Positions 9,092-16,768 of a stretch of 17,642 nt of DNA are shown here, in pieces; the stretch's first letter is position 1, and every line of letters begins with the position of its first letter. The translations under genes and the position numbers were made by a program. Location of the stretch: positions 1 through 17,642 of the forward strand of contig JAJZTO010000018.1 of NCBI GenBank assembly GCA_021848865.1. Direction: 5' to 3'. Under the pieces are notes generated by a model. The model made no database searches. It was not told the DNA's origin and saw nothing but the letters and a program-made list of their open reading frames with translations. Origin of the DNA: Myxococcales bacterium (GTDB lineage Bacteria; Myxococcota; Myxococcia; Myxococcales; Anaeromyxobacteraceae).

Positions 9092-9427
9092 CAGACTCCG
9101 CTGCTTCCGCACCACAAGCTCGTCGCCTACACCGTCGCCCGCGACCTCGTCGTCGCCGTCCGCGCCGCCTCCATCCGCGGCGCGAACCTGCGGGACCAGG
9201 CGCTCCGCGCCGCCCAGTCGGCGGCCCTGAATTGCGCCGAGGGCGCCGGGCGCGTCACGCGCGCCGACAAGGCCCGCGCCTTCGCCATCGCCCGCGCCGA
9301 GGCGGTCGAGGCGGCGGCGGCCGTCGAGATCGCCGCCCTCTGCGGCGAGACGGCGCCCGAGCACCTCGCTCCGGTGCTCCGGCTCGCCGACCGCCTGGTC
9401 GCGCTCCTCACCGGGCTGGTGCGGTGA
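9086..9427 (+). CDS. four-helix-bundle protein of the 23S rRNA intervening-sequence-protein type
   Basis: A 113-aa all-helical protein. The conserved heart LRDQALRAAQSAALNCAEG (35-53), followed by AGR, matches the N-x-AEG-x-x-R motif of the S23/IVP four-helix-bundle family, which was first seen encoded inside intervening sequences of 23S rRNA. Relatives include the Avd accessory proteins of diversity-generating retroelements. Family members form oligomers and some bind nucleic acid; the role of free-standing copies is not known. ATG with AAAGGGG 7 nt upstream, both inside a large stem-loop. The gene is convergent with a frameshifted paralogue, overlapping its reading frame by 20 nt (9408-9427). 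No rRNA, reverse transcriptase or transposase is nearby. Family call is confident; function is not assigned. Confidence 0.8.
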   Translation: MNQTPLLPHHKLVAYTVARDLVVAVRAASIRGANLRDQALRAAQSAALNCAEGAGRVTRADKARAFAIARAEAVEAAAAVEIAALCGETAPEHLAPVLRLADRLVALLTGLVR

Positions 9428-9763
9428 GGGCGTGCAGCATCCGCTTCACGCGCAGGCCCGGCGCCTGGACGGCCTCGGCGCCGGCCGCCGTCACGGCGCC
9501 CAGGCAGGCGGCCAGGTCCCCGGCGGCGACGGCCTCGTGCAGGCTCCCGTTGGCGACCGCGAAGGAGCGCCGGCGCAGGCCGGGCGAGTCCGCCGGCAGC
9601 GGCTGGCGACGGCCAGGTTCAGGAAGCAGGACTTGGCCGCGCGCGTCGCCTGGTCCCGGAGCTCCTCGTCGGAGATGCGGGACGCGTGAACGCGCGCCGC
9701 GAGCTCGCGCGCCGCGACGTGGACGTCGAGGGACTGGAACGGGAACCGATTCTCACCGGCCAT
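9408..9763 (-). pseudogene. frameshifted four-helix-bundle (S23/IVP-type) gene
   Basis: A paralogue of the 9086 gene on the opposite strand. The ATG at 9763 has AGGAGG 5 nt upstream. The first 50 residues follow the family (FPFQSLDVHVAARELA, then LRDQATRAAKSCFLNLA). Near 9600 the frame is lost. The direct reading ends at 9491 with a Pro/Arg/Cys-rich tail that does not look like protein. Two bases later, a second frame (LPADSPGLRRRSFAVANGSL) continues with helical, family-like sequence to a TGA at 9408. A one-base deletion or two-base insertion near 9600-9602 would explain this and would restore about 118 aa, close to the 113 aa of its partner. It is either a true pseudogene or a sequencing error in a G/C-rich stretch. 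The AEG motif is also missing at the break. Confidence 0.72.
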
Positions 9764-9787
9764 GACGACCTCCTCTTGCGATCGAGG

Positions 9788-9838
9788 CCTCGCCGCCGAG
9801 GCCCCTTCACCCGCAGGGCAGGGGCCGAGGCGGCGAGG
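9788..9838 (-). repeat. stem-loop upstream of four-helix-bundle gene 2
   Basis: Arms 9788-9806 and 9820-9838 pair over 17 of 19 positions around a 13-nt loop, with a 2x2 internal loop (GA at 9798-9799 against GA at 9827-9828, which is TC/TC on the gene strand). On the gene strand the core GGCCCCT, CCCTG, CGGGTGAA, GGGGCCTCG matches the stem-loop at 9041. The outer arms have a different sequence but still pair. It ends 24 nt before the ATG, leaving the AGGAGG free. Confidence 0.75.
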
Positions 9839-9839
9839 G

Positions 9840-9881
9840 ATCGGGTCGCGGTCCAGGTCGCGATCGGGGTCGGGGCTCGGG
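9840..9881. repeat. degenerate GGTCG-type repeat
   Basis: A short stretch of units such as GGGTCGCGGTCC, AGGTCGCGATC and GGGGTCGGGG, in the same plus-strand orientation as the large repeat at 8911. It sits between the second stem-loop and the rsmG stop codon. The two hexamer stretches bracket the four-helix-bundle pair. Confidence 0.6.
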
Positions 9882-9910
9882 ACCGCAGGAGCGGCCGCGG
9901 CTCCGCCTCG

Positions 9911-10558
9911 CTACGCCACCCGGAACAGGGCGTTCGCCCGCCCGGCGCCGGAGCGCGGCAGCGTGAAGCGGTCGATCGACTCGAGGACCAGCCCGCTCGC
10001 CCGCCCGTGCTCCGCCAGCGCCCGCTCCTCCGCCTCGCGCCCCAGCATGGCGACGAGGCGCCCGCCCGGCGCCAGGTAGCGCGCGCCCAGCGGCAGCCAC
10101 CGGGCCGGGTCGGCGAGCGCGCGGCTCACCACCCGCTCGGCGCGCGGCAGCCCCTCGCCCTCCGGCTCCCCCCGGGCGCGCACCGCCACCCCGCGCACCG
10201 GGAGGCCCAGCTCGGCCGCCGCCGCCTTCACGAAGGCCACCTTCTTCGCCACCGCGTCGCAGCAGGTCACCGAGAGCCCGGGGCGCGCCACGGCCAGCGG
10301 GATCCCGGGGAGGCCGGCGCCGCTCCCCACGTCGAGCACGGTCGCGGCCGCGCCCAGCACCCGCAGCAGCGCCAGGCTGTCCACCAGGTGCTTCTCGGCC
10401 AGCTCCGCGGGATCGGTCACCGCGGTGAGGTTCACCTTCCGGTTCCACTTGAGCAGGAGGTCGGCGTAGCGCTCGAGCCGGGCCTCGGCGCCGGCCGGCA
10501 GCGCCAGCCCCAGCGCCTCCACCCCGGCCGACAGCGTCTCGCGGAAGGCGGCGTCCAC
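9911..10558 (-). CDS. rsmG: 16S rRNA (guanine-N7) methyltransferase RsmG
   Basis: A 215-aa SAM-dependent enzyme that methylates N7 of G527 in 16S rRNA (E. coli numbering), formerly GidB. The N-terminal helices include LLLKWNRKVNLTAVTDP (34-50) and KHLVDSL (56-62). The SAM-binding motif I is VLDVGSGAGLPGIPLA (74-89), and a later VVSRALAD fits the family. GTG start at 10558 without a clear Shine-Dalgarno sequence; it lies 21 nt after the small upstream gene, so translation may be coupled. In many bacteria rsmG sits just before parA; here the four-helix-bundle pair and parS sites come between. Confidence 0.95.
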   Translation of the reverse strand: MDAAFRETLSAGVEALGLALPAGAEARLERYADLLLKWNRKVNLTAVTDPAELAEKHLVDSLALLRVLGAAATVLDVGSGAGLPGIPLAVARPGLSVTCCDAVAKKVAFVKAAAAELGLPVRGVAVRARGEPEGEGLPRAERVVSRALADPARWLPLGARYLAPGGRLVAMLGREAEERALAEHGRASGLVLESIDRFTLPRSGAGRANALFRVA

Positions 10559-10579
10559 GGTCGGCCCGCGCCCCGGCGC

Positions 10580-10795
10580 TCAGGCGCCCCGGCCGCGGCC
10601 GATGGCGGCGTCCACCGCCGCCGCGTGCTCGGCCAGGTAGGCGGTCACCTCGTCGTCGGTGAGCCCCAGGTCGCGCAGCACGCCCTCGTACACCCCGCGG
10701 AAGGCCGAGCCGTCCACCGGGCTGCGCAGCTCGAAGGAGCGGCGCATCACCGCGGCGCCGAAGAGCCGCTCCTCGCGGGTGCGCTCCCGCCCCAC
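10580..10795 (-). CDS. small protein of unknown function (71 aa)
   Basis: I do not recognise this protein. It is mostly helical by appearance: a basic N-terminus (MGRERTREERLFGAAVMRRS), a middle SPVDGSAFRGVYEGVLRDLG, and an acidic C-terminal helix with DDEVTAYLAEHAAAVDAA. There is no signal peptide or membrane segment. GTG start 4 nt after the jag stop codon, with GGAGG 11 nt upstream, and 21 nt before rsmG, so it fits the operon. It occupies the place where mnmE and mnmG often stand in other genomes but is far too small to be either. Codon use matches its neighbours. Confidence 0.6.
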   Translation of the reverse strand: MGRERTREERLFGAAVMRRSFELRSPVDGSAFRGVYEGVLRDLGLTDDEVTAYLAEHAAAVDAAIGRGRGA

Positions 10796-10799
10796 GCGG

Positions 10800-11305
10800 C
10801 TACGCGCCTCCGCCCCGGCCGGGCGTCTTGCCGGGCACGATGAGCAGCGTGCGGAAGAGCCCCTCGCCCTCGCTGCGGGTCGAGACCCCCTCGGCCTCCA
10901 CCAGCGCCACGTGGATCTGCCGCCGCTCGCGGGCGCTGATGGGGGCGATGGCCAGCACCTGGTTCATCCGCCGCGCCGCCGCCGCCAGCCGCTCCGCCAT
11001 GGCCGTCACCACCGGGTCGCCGTCCTCGGGGAAGCCGCCCACGTCCAGGTTCACCACCTTGCGCTCCTCCCCGTGGGGGTTCACCACCCGGGTGGCGAGC
11101 ACCTGGATCGCCTCCACCAGCGCCGCGGTCAGCTCGACGGCGTTGCCGGGGCGCGGCGTGAGCGCCAGGCCGATGGCCTCGGCCGTCTCCCGGGCCTCCA
11201 CCGCCACGTCGGCCCCCAGCTTCCCGAGCAGCGCCTCGCAGAAGGCGACCGCCGCCGCGACCTTCGCGGGCGCCTGGGCCGGCGGAGGGCCGAAGCCCCG
11301 CTCGC

Positions 11306-11309
<4 letters not shown>
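10800..11309 (-). CDS. jag: Jag/KhpB-like R3H-domain RNA-binding protein
   Basis: A 169-aa protein in the normal place after yidC. The C-terminal R3H domain is clear (ARERRQIHVALVEAEGVSTR, carrying the R-x3-H motif). The central region aligns with the KH domain of Jag (ALVEAIQVLATRVVN, then EERKVVNLDVGGF). The usual G-x-x-G loop is not visible there; PGNAVELTA stands in its place. The N-terminal Jag-N domain is also absent, and the protein starts with a Pro/Ala-rich leader. GTG start overlapping the yidC stop as GTGA, so translation is coupled. Jag/KhpB proteins bind RNA and affect cell-envelope growth in Gram-positives; the role here is inferred. Confidence 0.85.
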
Positions 11310-12949
<1,640 letters not shown>

Positions 12950-12966
12950 GGGACTCCTGCCTTTTG

Positions 12967-13179
12967 TCAGGGAACGGGGTCGACCCCGCCCTCGCAGTAG
13001 GGATGGCAGCGCGCCAGGCGCCGGACGGTGAGCCAGCTCCCCCGGATCGCGCCGTGGCGCTCGAGCGCCTGCAGCGCGTAGCTGGAGCAGCTCGGGTAGA
13101 AACGGCACGAGGGAGGCAGCACCGGCCCGAGCAGCAGCCGGTAGAGCCGCACCAAGAGCTGGAGGAGGCGGGCGATCAC
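12967..13179 (-). CDS. yidD: membrane protein insertion efficiency factor YidD
   Basis: A 70-aa protein with the family block CRFYPSCSSYALQALERHG (25-43) and RLARCHPYCEGGVDPVP at the C-terminus. A hydrophobic, basic amphipathic N-terminal helix (1-20) binds the inner membrane. It assists YidC-dependent insertion. GTG start overlapping the rnpA stop as GTGA; 17 nt before yidC. Confidence 0.96.
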   Translation of the reverse strand: MIARLLQLLVRLYRLLLGPVLPPSCRFYPSCSSYALQALERHGAIRGSWLTVRRLARCHPYCEGGVDPVP

Positions 13180-13520
13180 CGCCGGGCCTCCGCGGCCAGG
13201 GCGCCGGCCGCCTCGGCGAGCGCCCGCCGCGCCGCCGCCAGCCCGCCCTCGACGGCGCCGCGCCGGGCGATCACCACCAGGTCCACCGCCGGCAGCCCCT
13301 CGGCCACCTCGCGGAAGGCGACGCGCACCCAGCGCTTGACGCGGTTGCGCGCCACCGCCTTCCCCACCTTGGTGGAGACGGTGACGCCCAGGCGGGCGCA
13401 GGGACCGATGTGGGGCAGGGCGAGCACCGCGTACTCTCTGGCCGACAGGCGCCTCCCGCGCTCCTGCACCGCGAGGAACTCGCGGCGAAGCCGCAGCCGG
13501 GAAGCCTTCCCGAACCGCAC
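13176..13520 (-). CDS. rnpA: ribonuclease P protein component
   Basis: A 114-aa protein subunit of RNase P, which helps the RNA subunit cut the 5' leader from pre-tRNA. It starts with the family pattern RFGKASRLRLRREFLAVQ. The central RNR motif is ARNRVKRWVRVAFR (57-70), and the fold ends with DLVVIARRGA and helices. GTG at 13520 is the first start fitting the conserved N-terminus, 11 nt after the rpmH stop codon. The Shine-Dalgarno sequence is weak, so coupling to rpmH is likely. The open frame extends upstream through rpmH and is not used. Confidence 0.95.
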   Translation of the reverse strand: MRFGKASRLRLRREFLAVQERGRRLSAREYAVLALPHIGPCARLGVTVSTKVGKAVARNRVKRWVRVAFREVAEGLPAVDLVVIARRGAVEGGLAAARRALAEAAGALAAEARR

Positions 13521-13531
13521 GCGGCGGCGGC

Positions 13532-13681
13532 CTACTTCTTCGGCGCCGACACCGCGAGCCGCTTGCGGCCCTTGGCGCGCCGACGCTTCAGGACGTTGCG
13601 GCCGGCCGCGCTCTTGAGCCGCCGGCGGAAGCCGTGCTTCTTGTTCCTCTTCACCTTCTTGGGTTGATAGGTCCGCTTCAT
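13532..13681 (-). CDS. rpmH: 50S ribosomal protein L34
   Basis: A 49-aa basic ribosomal protein: MKRTYQPKKVKRNKKHGFRR, then RLKSAAGRNVLKRRRAKGRK and a short tail. This is the universal L34 pattern with a slightly longer C-terminus (LAVSAPKK). ATG start with AAGGG 9 nt upstream. It opens the minus-strand run rpmH-rnpA-yidD-yidC-jag. A TTGACA on the minus strand (13718-13713) lies 31 nt before the ATG, but no good -10 follows it. Confidence 0.98.
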   Translation of the reverse strand: MKRTYQPKKVKRNKKHGFRRRLKSAAGRNVLKRRRAKGRKRLAVSAPKK

Positions 13682-13983
13682 GGCGCGGCACCCTTGCCGA
13701 TCATCCGCGCGCTGTCAAGGATCCCGGGCCCCCGCGCGGACGGCCCGCGCCCCGTTCCGGGGTCGTCTCCGCCCCAGCGCGAAAAGCGCCCTCGATCCGC
13801 GCCGCTGTACGTGTCGCTTGATCTGCGCTTCCGACCTTCGCTAAAAGCGCGGACGACATCGATCCACCGGGCCGGCCGCCGGGCCTGCCCGAACATCGAA
13901 TCCGGAAAACGTGGCACGGCCGCCGGCCTGCCGGCACGGCGCGGGAAGGAGCTTCGCCTCCTCCCCGGGGGGCGTATTCGACG
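13682..13983. promoter_or_regulatory. rpmH-dnaA divergent intergenic region, dnaA promoter candidate
   Basis: No gene is supported in these 302 nt. The best plus-strand promoter is TTGATC (13818-13823), an 18-nt spacer and TAAAAG (13842-13847). Two small A-rich hairpins share AAAAGCGC: GCGC-GAAAA-GCGC (13777-13789) and CGCT-AAA-AGCG (13839-13849), each followed by a CGATCC. I see no good DnaA box. The dnaA leader has GGAG-CTTCGC-CTCC upstream of the ATG and only a distant G-run as a possible Shine-Dalgarno sequence. Confidence 0.45.
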
Positions 13984-15357
13984 ATGGAATCGAGCGCACG
14001 CGACCTGCGGTCTCCGGGCGTGGAGCACTGGGCGCGGATCGACGAGTACCTGCGGGCGCGCCTCCGGCCCGACCTCTACCAGCGGTGGTTCGCCCCGCTC
14101 CGGCCGCTGGCGCTCGAGGGCGAGCAGCTCGACATCGCGGCGCCCACCAAGTTCCACCGCGACTTCATGGACGACAACTACCGGGCCTGGTTCGAGGAGT
14201 TCCTCCCCGGGCTGGTCGGCCGGAAGCTCGGCGTCCGCATCCTGGTGGACGAGCGGCCCGCGCCGGGCGCGATGGCCGCCCACCCCGCCGAGCCGTCGCC
14301 CACCCCGGTGCCGGGACCGGCCGGCGGTCCGGTGGGGGAGGGGCGCCCCAACCCCCGCTACACCTTCGACAGCTTCGTGGTCGGCCAGTCGAACCGCTTC
14401 GCCTTCGCCGCCGCCCAGGGCGTCGCCGACAAGCCGGGCAAGCAGTGGAACCCGCTCTTCCTCTGGGGCGACTCCGGCCTCGGCAAGACCCACCTGCTCC
14501 ACGCCATCGCCAACACCATCCTGGCGCAGCAGCCGGGCCAGCGGGTGGCCATCGTCTCCTCGGAGAAGTACACCAACGACTTCGTCGACGCCCTCTCCCG
14601 CAACGCCATGTCCGACTTCCGGCACAAGTACCGGGAGTGCGGCGCCCTGCTGGTGGACGACGTCCAGTTCTTCGCCGGGCGGGACAAGACGGCGGAGGAG
14701 TTCTTCCACACCTTCAACGAGCTCCACAACCGCCACGTCCAGATCGTCCTCTCCAGCGACCGCAGCCCCAAGGAGCTGAAGGGGCTGGAGGACCGGCTCA
14801 TCACCCGCTTCGAGTGGGGGATGCGCATCCAGATCGACGTCCCGGAGTTCGAGACCCGCGCCGCCATCCTCAAGAAGAAGGCGGAGCTGGAGCGCATCGA
14901 CCTGCCCGACACGGTGGCGGCGCTGCTCGCCACCCACATCCAGTCCAACGTCCGGGAGCTGGAGGGGGCGCTGATGCGGCTCGCCGCCTTCGCCTCGCTG
15001 AAGCGCGAGCCCATCAGCGAGCCGCTGGCGCGCGACGTGCTCTCCGACGTCATCCCGCCCCCGGGCTACCGCCCCTCCATCGAGAAGATCCAGGAGGCGG
15101 TGGCGGCCCAGTACGGCCTGACGGTGGCCAAGCTCACCTCCAGCTCCCGGGAGCAGAAGGTGGCACAGCCGCGCCAGGTGGCGATGTTCCTGTGCCGCGA
15201 GCTGGCCCAGGAGACGCTCCAGACCATCGCCGAGAAGTTCAACAAGAAGGACCACACCACGGTCATCGCCGCGGTGGACCGCGTCCGGGAGCTGATGGCG
15301 GGCGACGCCAGGCTCCGCGGCGAGGTGGCGCTCCTCACCGGGCGCCTCGCCCCCTGA
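13984..15357 (+). CDS. dnaA: chromosomal replication initiator DnaA
   Basis: A 457-aa AAA+ initiator that binds oriC and opens it. Domain I is about 10-88 (HWARIDEYLRARLRPDLYQR, WFAPL). A Pro/Ala/Gly-rich domain II spans 90-122. Domain III has Walker A GDSGLGKT (162-169), Walker B ALLVDDVQFF (221-230) and the arginine-finger segment RLITRFEWG (271-279). Domain IV is the DNA-binding domain: QPRQVAMFLCRELAQETLQT (395-414) and KKDHTTVIAAVDRV (421-434). The DnaA signature is slightly altered: NKKDHTTV where GGRDHTTV is usual. ATG at 13984 with a poor Shine-Dalgarno sequence. First gene of dnaA-dnaN-recF. Confidence 0.98.
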   Translation: MESSARDLRSPGVEHWARIDEYLRARLRPDLYQRWFAPLRPLALEGEQLDIAAPTKFHRDFMDDNYRAWFEEFLPGLVGRKLGVRILVDERPAPGAMAAHPAEPSPTPVPGPAGGPVGEGRPNPRYTFDSFVVGQSNRFAFAAAQGVADKPGKQWNPLFLWGDSGLGKTHLLHAIANTILAQQPGQRVAIVSSEKYTNDFVDALSRNAMSDFRHKYRECGALLVDDVQFFAGRDKTAEEFFHTFNELHNRHVQIVLSSDRSPKELKGLEDRLITRFEWGMRIQIDVPEFETRAAILKKKAELERIDLPDTVAALLATHIQSNVRELEGALMRLAAFASLKREPISEPLARDVLSDVIPPPGYRPSIEKIQEAVAAQYGLTVAKLTSSSREQKVAQPRQVAMFLCRELAQETLQTIAEKFNKKDHTTVIAAVDRVRELMAGDARLRGEVALLTGRLAP

Positions 15358-15646
15358 CCGGCCGGCGCCGGCCTCGCCCCCTGCGGCCCGGCGGGGAGCG
15401 GCGCGTGGACAACGCGCCGGCGAGCCGGTGGATCGGGGCCGGATCGGGGCGTGGAAACGCCGTCGGCGGAGCGTTGACAGCGATGGAGCGGGCGGGCAAC
15501 GTAGCGCTGCACATCGGTCCCGGGCGCCTGTCCCGGAAGTTGTCCAGAGCGGTTTCCCCAGCGGTTCCCGGGCCGGAGGGCGGTTCTCCACAGGGCCTCG
15601 CCCCCTACGACGTCTCCGATAGAAAGAGAAAAGAGGATCTCTTCCC
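15358..15646. other. dnaA-dnaN intergenic region, candidate oriC
   Basis: These 289 nt contain DnaA-box-like 9-mers: TTGTCCACG on the minus strand (15412-15404), TTGTCCAGA (15540-15548) and TTCTCCACA (15584-15592, one mismatch to TTATCCACA), plus a weaker GTTTCCACG on the minus strand (15458-15450). The first box sits inside a perfect inverted repeat, GGCGCGT/ACGCGCC (15400-15418). GGATCGGGGC repeats at 15430-15439 and 15441-15450, an 11-bp period. A 14-bp palindrome (15360-15373) follows the dnaA stop. The only A-rich stretch (about 15618-15640) is just before dnaN and could be the unwinding element. Origins often lie beside dnaA; this placement is inferred. Confidence 0.55.
15474..15502 (+). 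promoter_or_regulatory. possible dnaN promoter
   Basis: A perfect TTGACA (15474-15479) is followed after 17 nt by CAACGT (15497-15502), a poor -10. It lies about 145 nt before the dnaN ATG. Low confidence: the -35 alone carries the call. Confidence 0.3.
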
Positions 15647-16768
15647 ATGGAACTGAAGATCGGCGTTCCGGAGCTGGCCAAGGCCCTCGCCCGGTCGCAG
15701 GGCATCGTCGAGAAGAAGACGACCATGCCGATCCTCTCCCACGTCCTGCTCGAGGCGAAGAAGGACGGCAAGCTCGCCGTCTCGGCCACCGACCTGGACG
15801 TCTCGGTCTCCGGCGAGCACGACTGCGAGGTCTCCCGCGAGGGCGCGGTGGCGGTCTCGGCCCGGCACCTCTACGACATCGTGAAGTCGCTGCCCGAGGC
15901 AGGGGTCACCCTGAAGAAGGCCCAGAACAACTACCTCGAGGTGGCCAGCGGCTCGGCCCAGTTCCGCATCGTCGGCCTCCCGGCCGAGGACTTCCCGGCC
16001 CTCCCCCGGTTCGACAAGGTGAAGTGGAGCACGGTGTCGCCGGCCGACCTGCTCTCGATGATCGAGCTCACCTCCTTCGCGGTCTCCACCGACGAGACCC
16101 GCTACAACCTGAACGGCGTCTACTTCGAGCCCTCCGGCGGCGAGCTGCGGATGGTGGCCACCGACGGCCACCGGCTCTCCCTGGCGCGGCGCCCGGTGGA
16201 GGGGGAGTTCGGCCTGAAGAAGGGCGTCATCCTCCCGAAGAAGGGCCTCGCCGAGCTGAAGAAGCTCCTCCAGGAGGCGCTGGAGAGCGGCGAGGAGAAG
16301 CCGGAGGTGAAGCTGGGCTTCGTCGAGAACAGCGCGGTGGTGACCCGGCCGCGGGTCACCCTGGCGATGCGGCTCATCGAGGGGGTCTTCCCCGACTACC
16401 GCCAGGTGATCCCGAAGCAGGGCGAGAAGTCGGTGAAGCTCGGGCGGCTGCGCTTCCTGGAGACGCTGCGCCGCATCTCGCTGCTCTCCTCCGACAAGGC
16501 CCACGCGGTGAAGCTGGACCTCGCCCCCGGCCTGCTCCAGGTGCTGTCGCAGAACCCCGACCTCGGCGAGGCCCGCGAGGAGGTGCCGGTCGAGTACCAG
16601 GGCGAGCCGCTGCGCATCGGCTTCAACGCCCGCTACCTCACCGACGTGCTCCAGGCGCTCCCGACCGCCGACGTGGTGCTGGAGCTGGCCGACGACCTCT
16701 CGCCCGGCGTGGTGAAGCCGGAGGGCGACGACGGCTACACCGCGGTCATCATGCCGATGCGGATCTAG
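15647..16768 (+). CDS. dnaN: DNA polymerase III sliding clamp (beta subunit)
   Basis: A 373-aa beta clamp that rings DNA and tethers polymerase III and many repair proteins. The start is typical (MELKIGVPELAKALARSQGI, then VEKKTTMPILSHVLLEA). Domain 2 carries FAVSTDETRYNLNGVYFE and ATDGHRLSLARR. The C-terminus ends YTAVIMPMRI, the family's usual M-P-M-R ending, which forms part of the peptide-binding pocket. ATG with AGAGG 10 nt upstream. Three clamp domains and normal length; nothing missing. recF follows with a 1-nt overlap (TAGTG). Confidence 0.99.
   Translation: MELKIGVPELAKALARSQGIVEKKTTMPILSHVLLEAKKDGKLAVSATDLDVSVSGEHDCEVSREGAVAVSARHLYDIVKSLPEAGVTLKKAQNNYLEVASGSAQFRIVGLPAEDFPALPRFDKVKWSTVSPADLLSMIELTSFAVSTDETRYNLNGVYFEPSGGELRMVATDGHRLSLARRPVEGEFGLKKGVILPKKGLAELKKLLQEALESGEEKPEVKLGFVENSAVVTRPRVTLAMRLIEGVFPDYRQVIPKQGEKSVKLGRLRFLETLRRISLLSSDKAHAVKLDLAPGLLQVLSQNPDLGEAREEVPVEYQGEPLRIGFNARYLTDVLQALPTADVVLELADDLSPGVVKPEGDDGYTAVIMPMRI

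Noticed and set aside
8693..9364. Long N-terminal extension of ParA through the hexamer repeat
   Set aside because: The Asp-Pro-Arg repeat protein is a translation of the tandem repeat. ParA homologues begin at MGRILTIANQ, and the extension would run across both parS sites.
9408..9763. Programmed ribosomal frameshift in the second four-helix gene
   Set aside because: I see no slippery heptamer at 9596-9606, and the conserved AEG motif is missing at the break; a mutation or sequencing indel is simpler.
9041..9838. Transposon or insertion sequence enclosing the four-helix pair
   Set aside because: There is no transposase, no clear target-site duplication, and the stem-loops are internal structures rather than matching terminal repeats.
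13690..13718. rpmH promoter with TTGACA and AAGGGT
   Set aside because: AAGGGT is at the right spacing but is more likely the Shine-Dalgarno sequence of rpmH and matches the -10 consensus poorly.
15553..15561. TTTCCCCAG as a further DnaA box
   Set aside because: Five of nine positions differ from TTATCCACA.
13678..15789. A 703-codon minus-strand open frame opposite dnaA
   Set aside because: The plus strand encodes a complete DnaA with all motifs; the antisense frame shows no family pattern.
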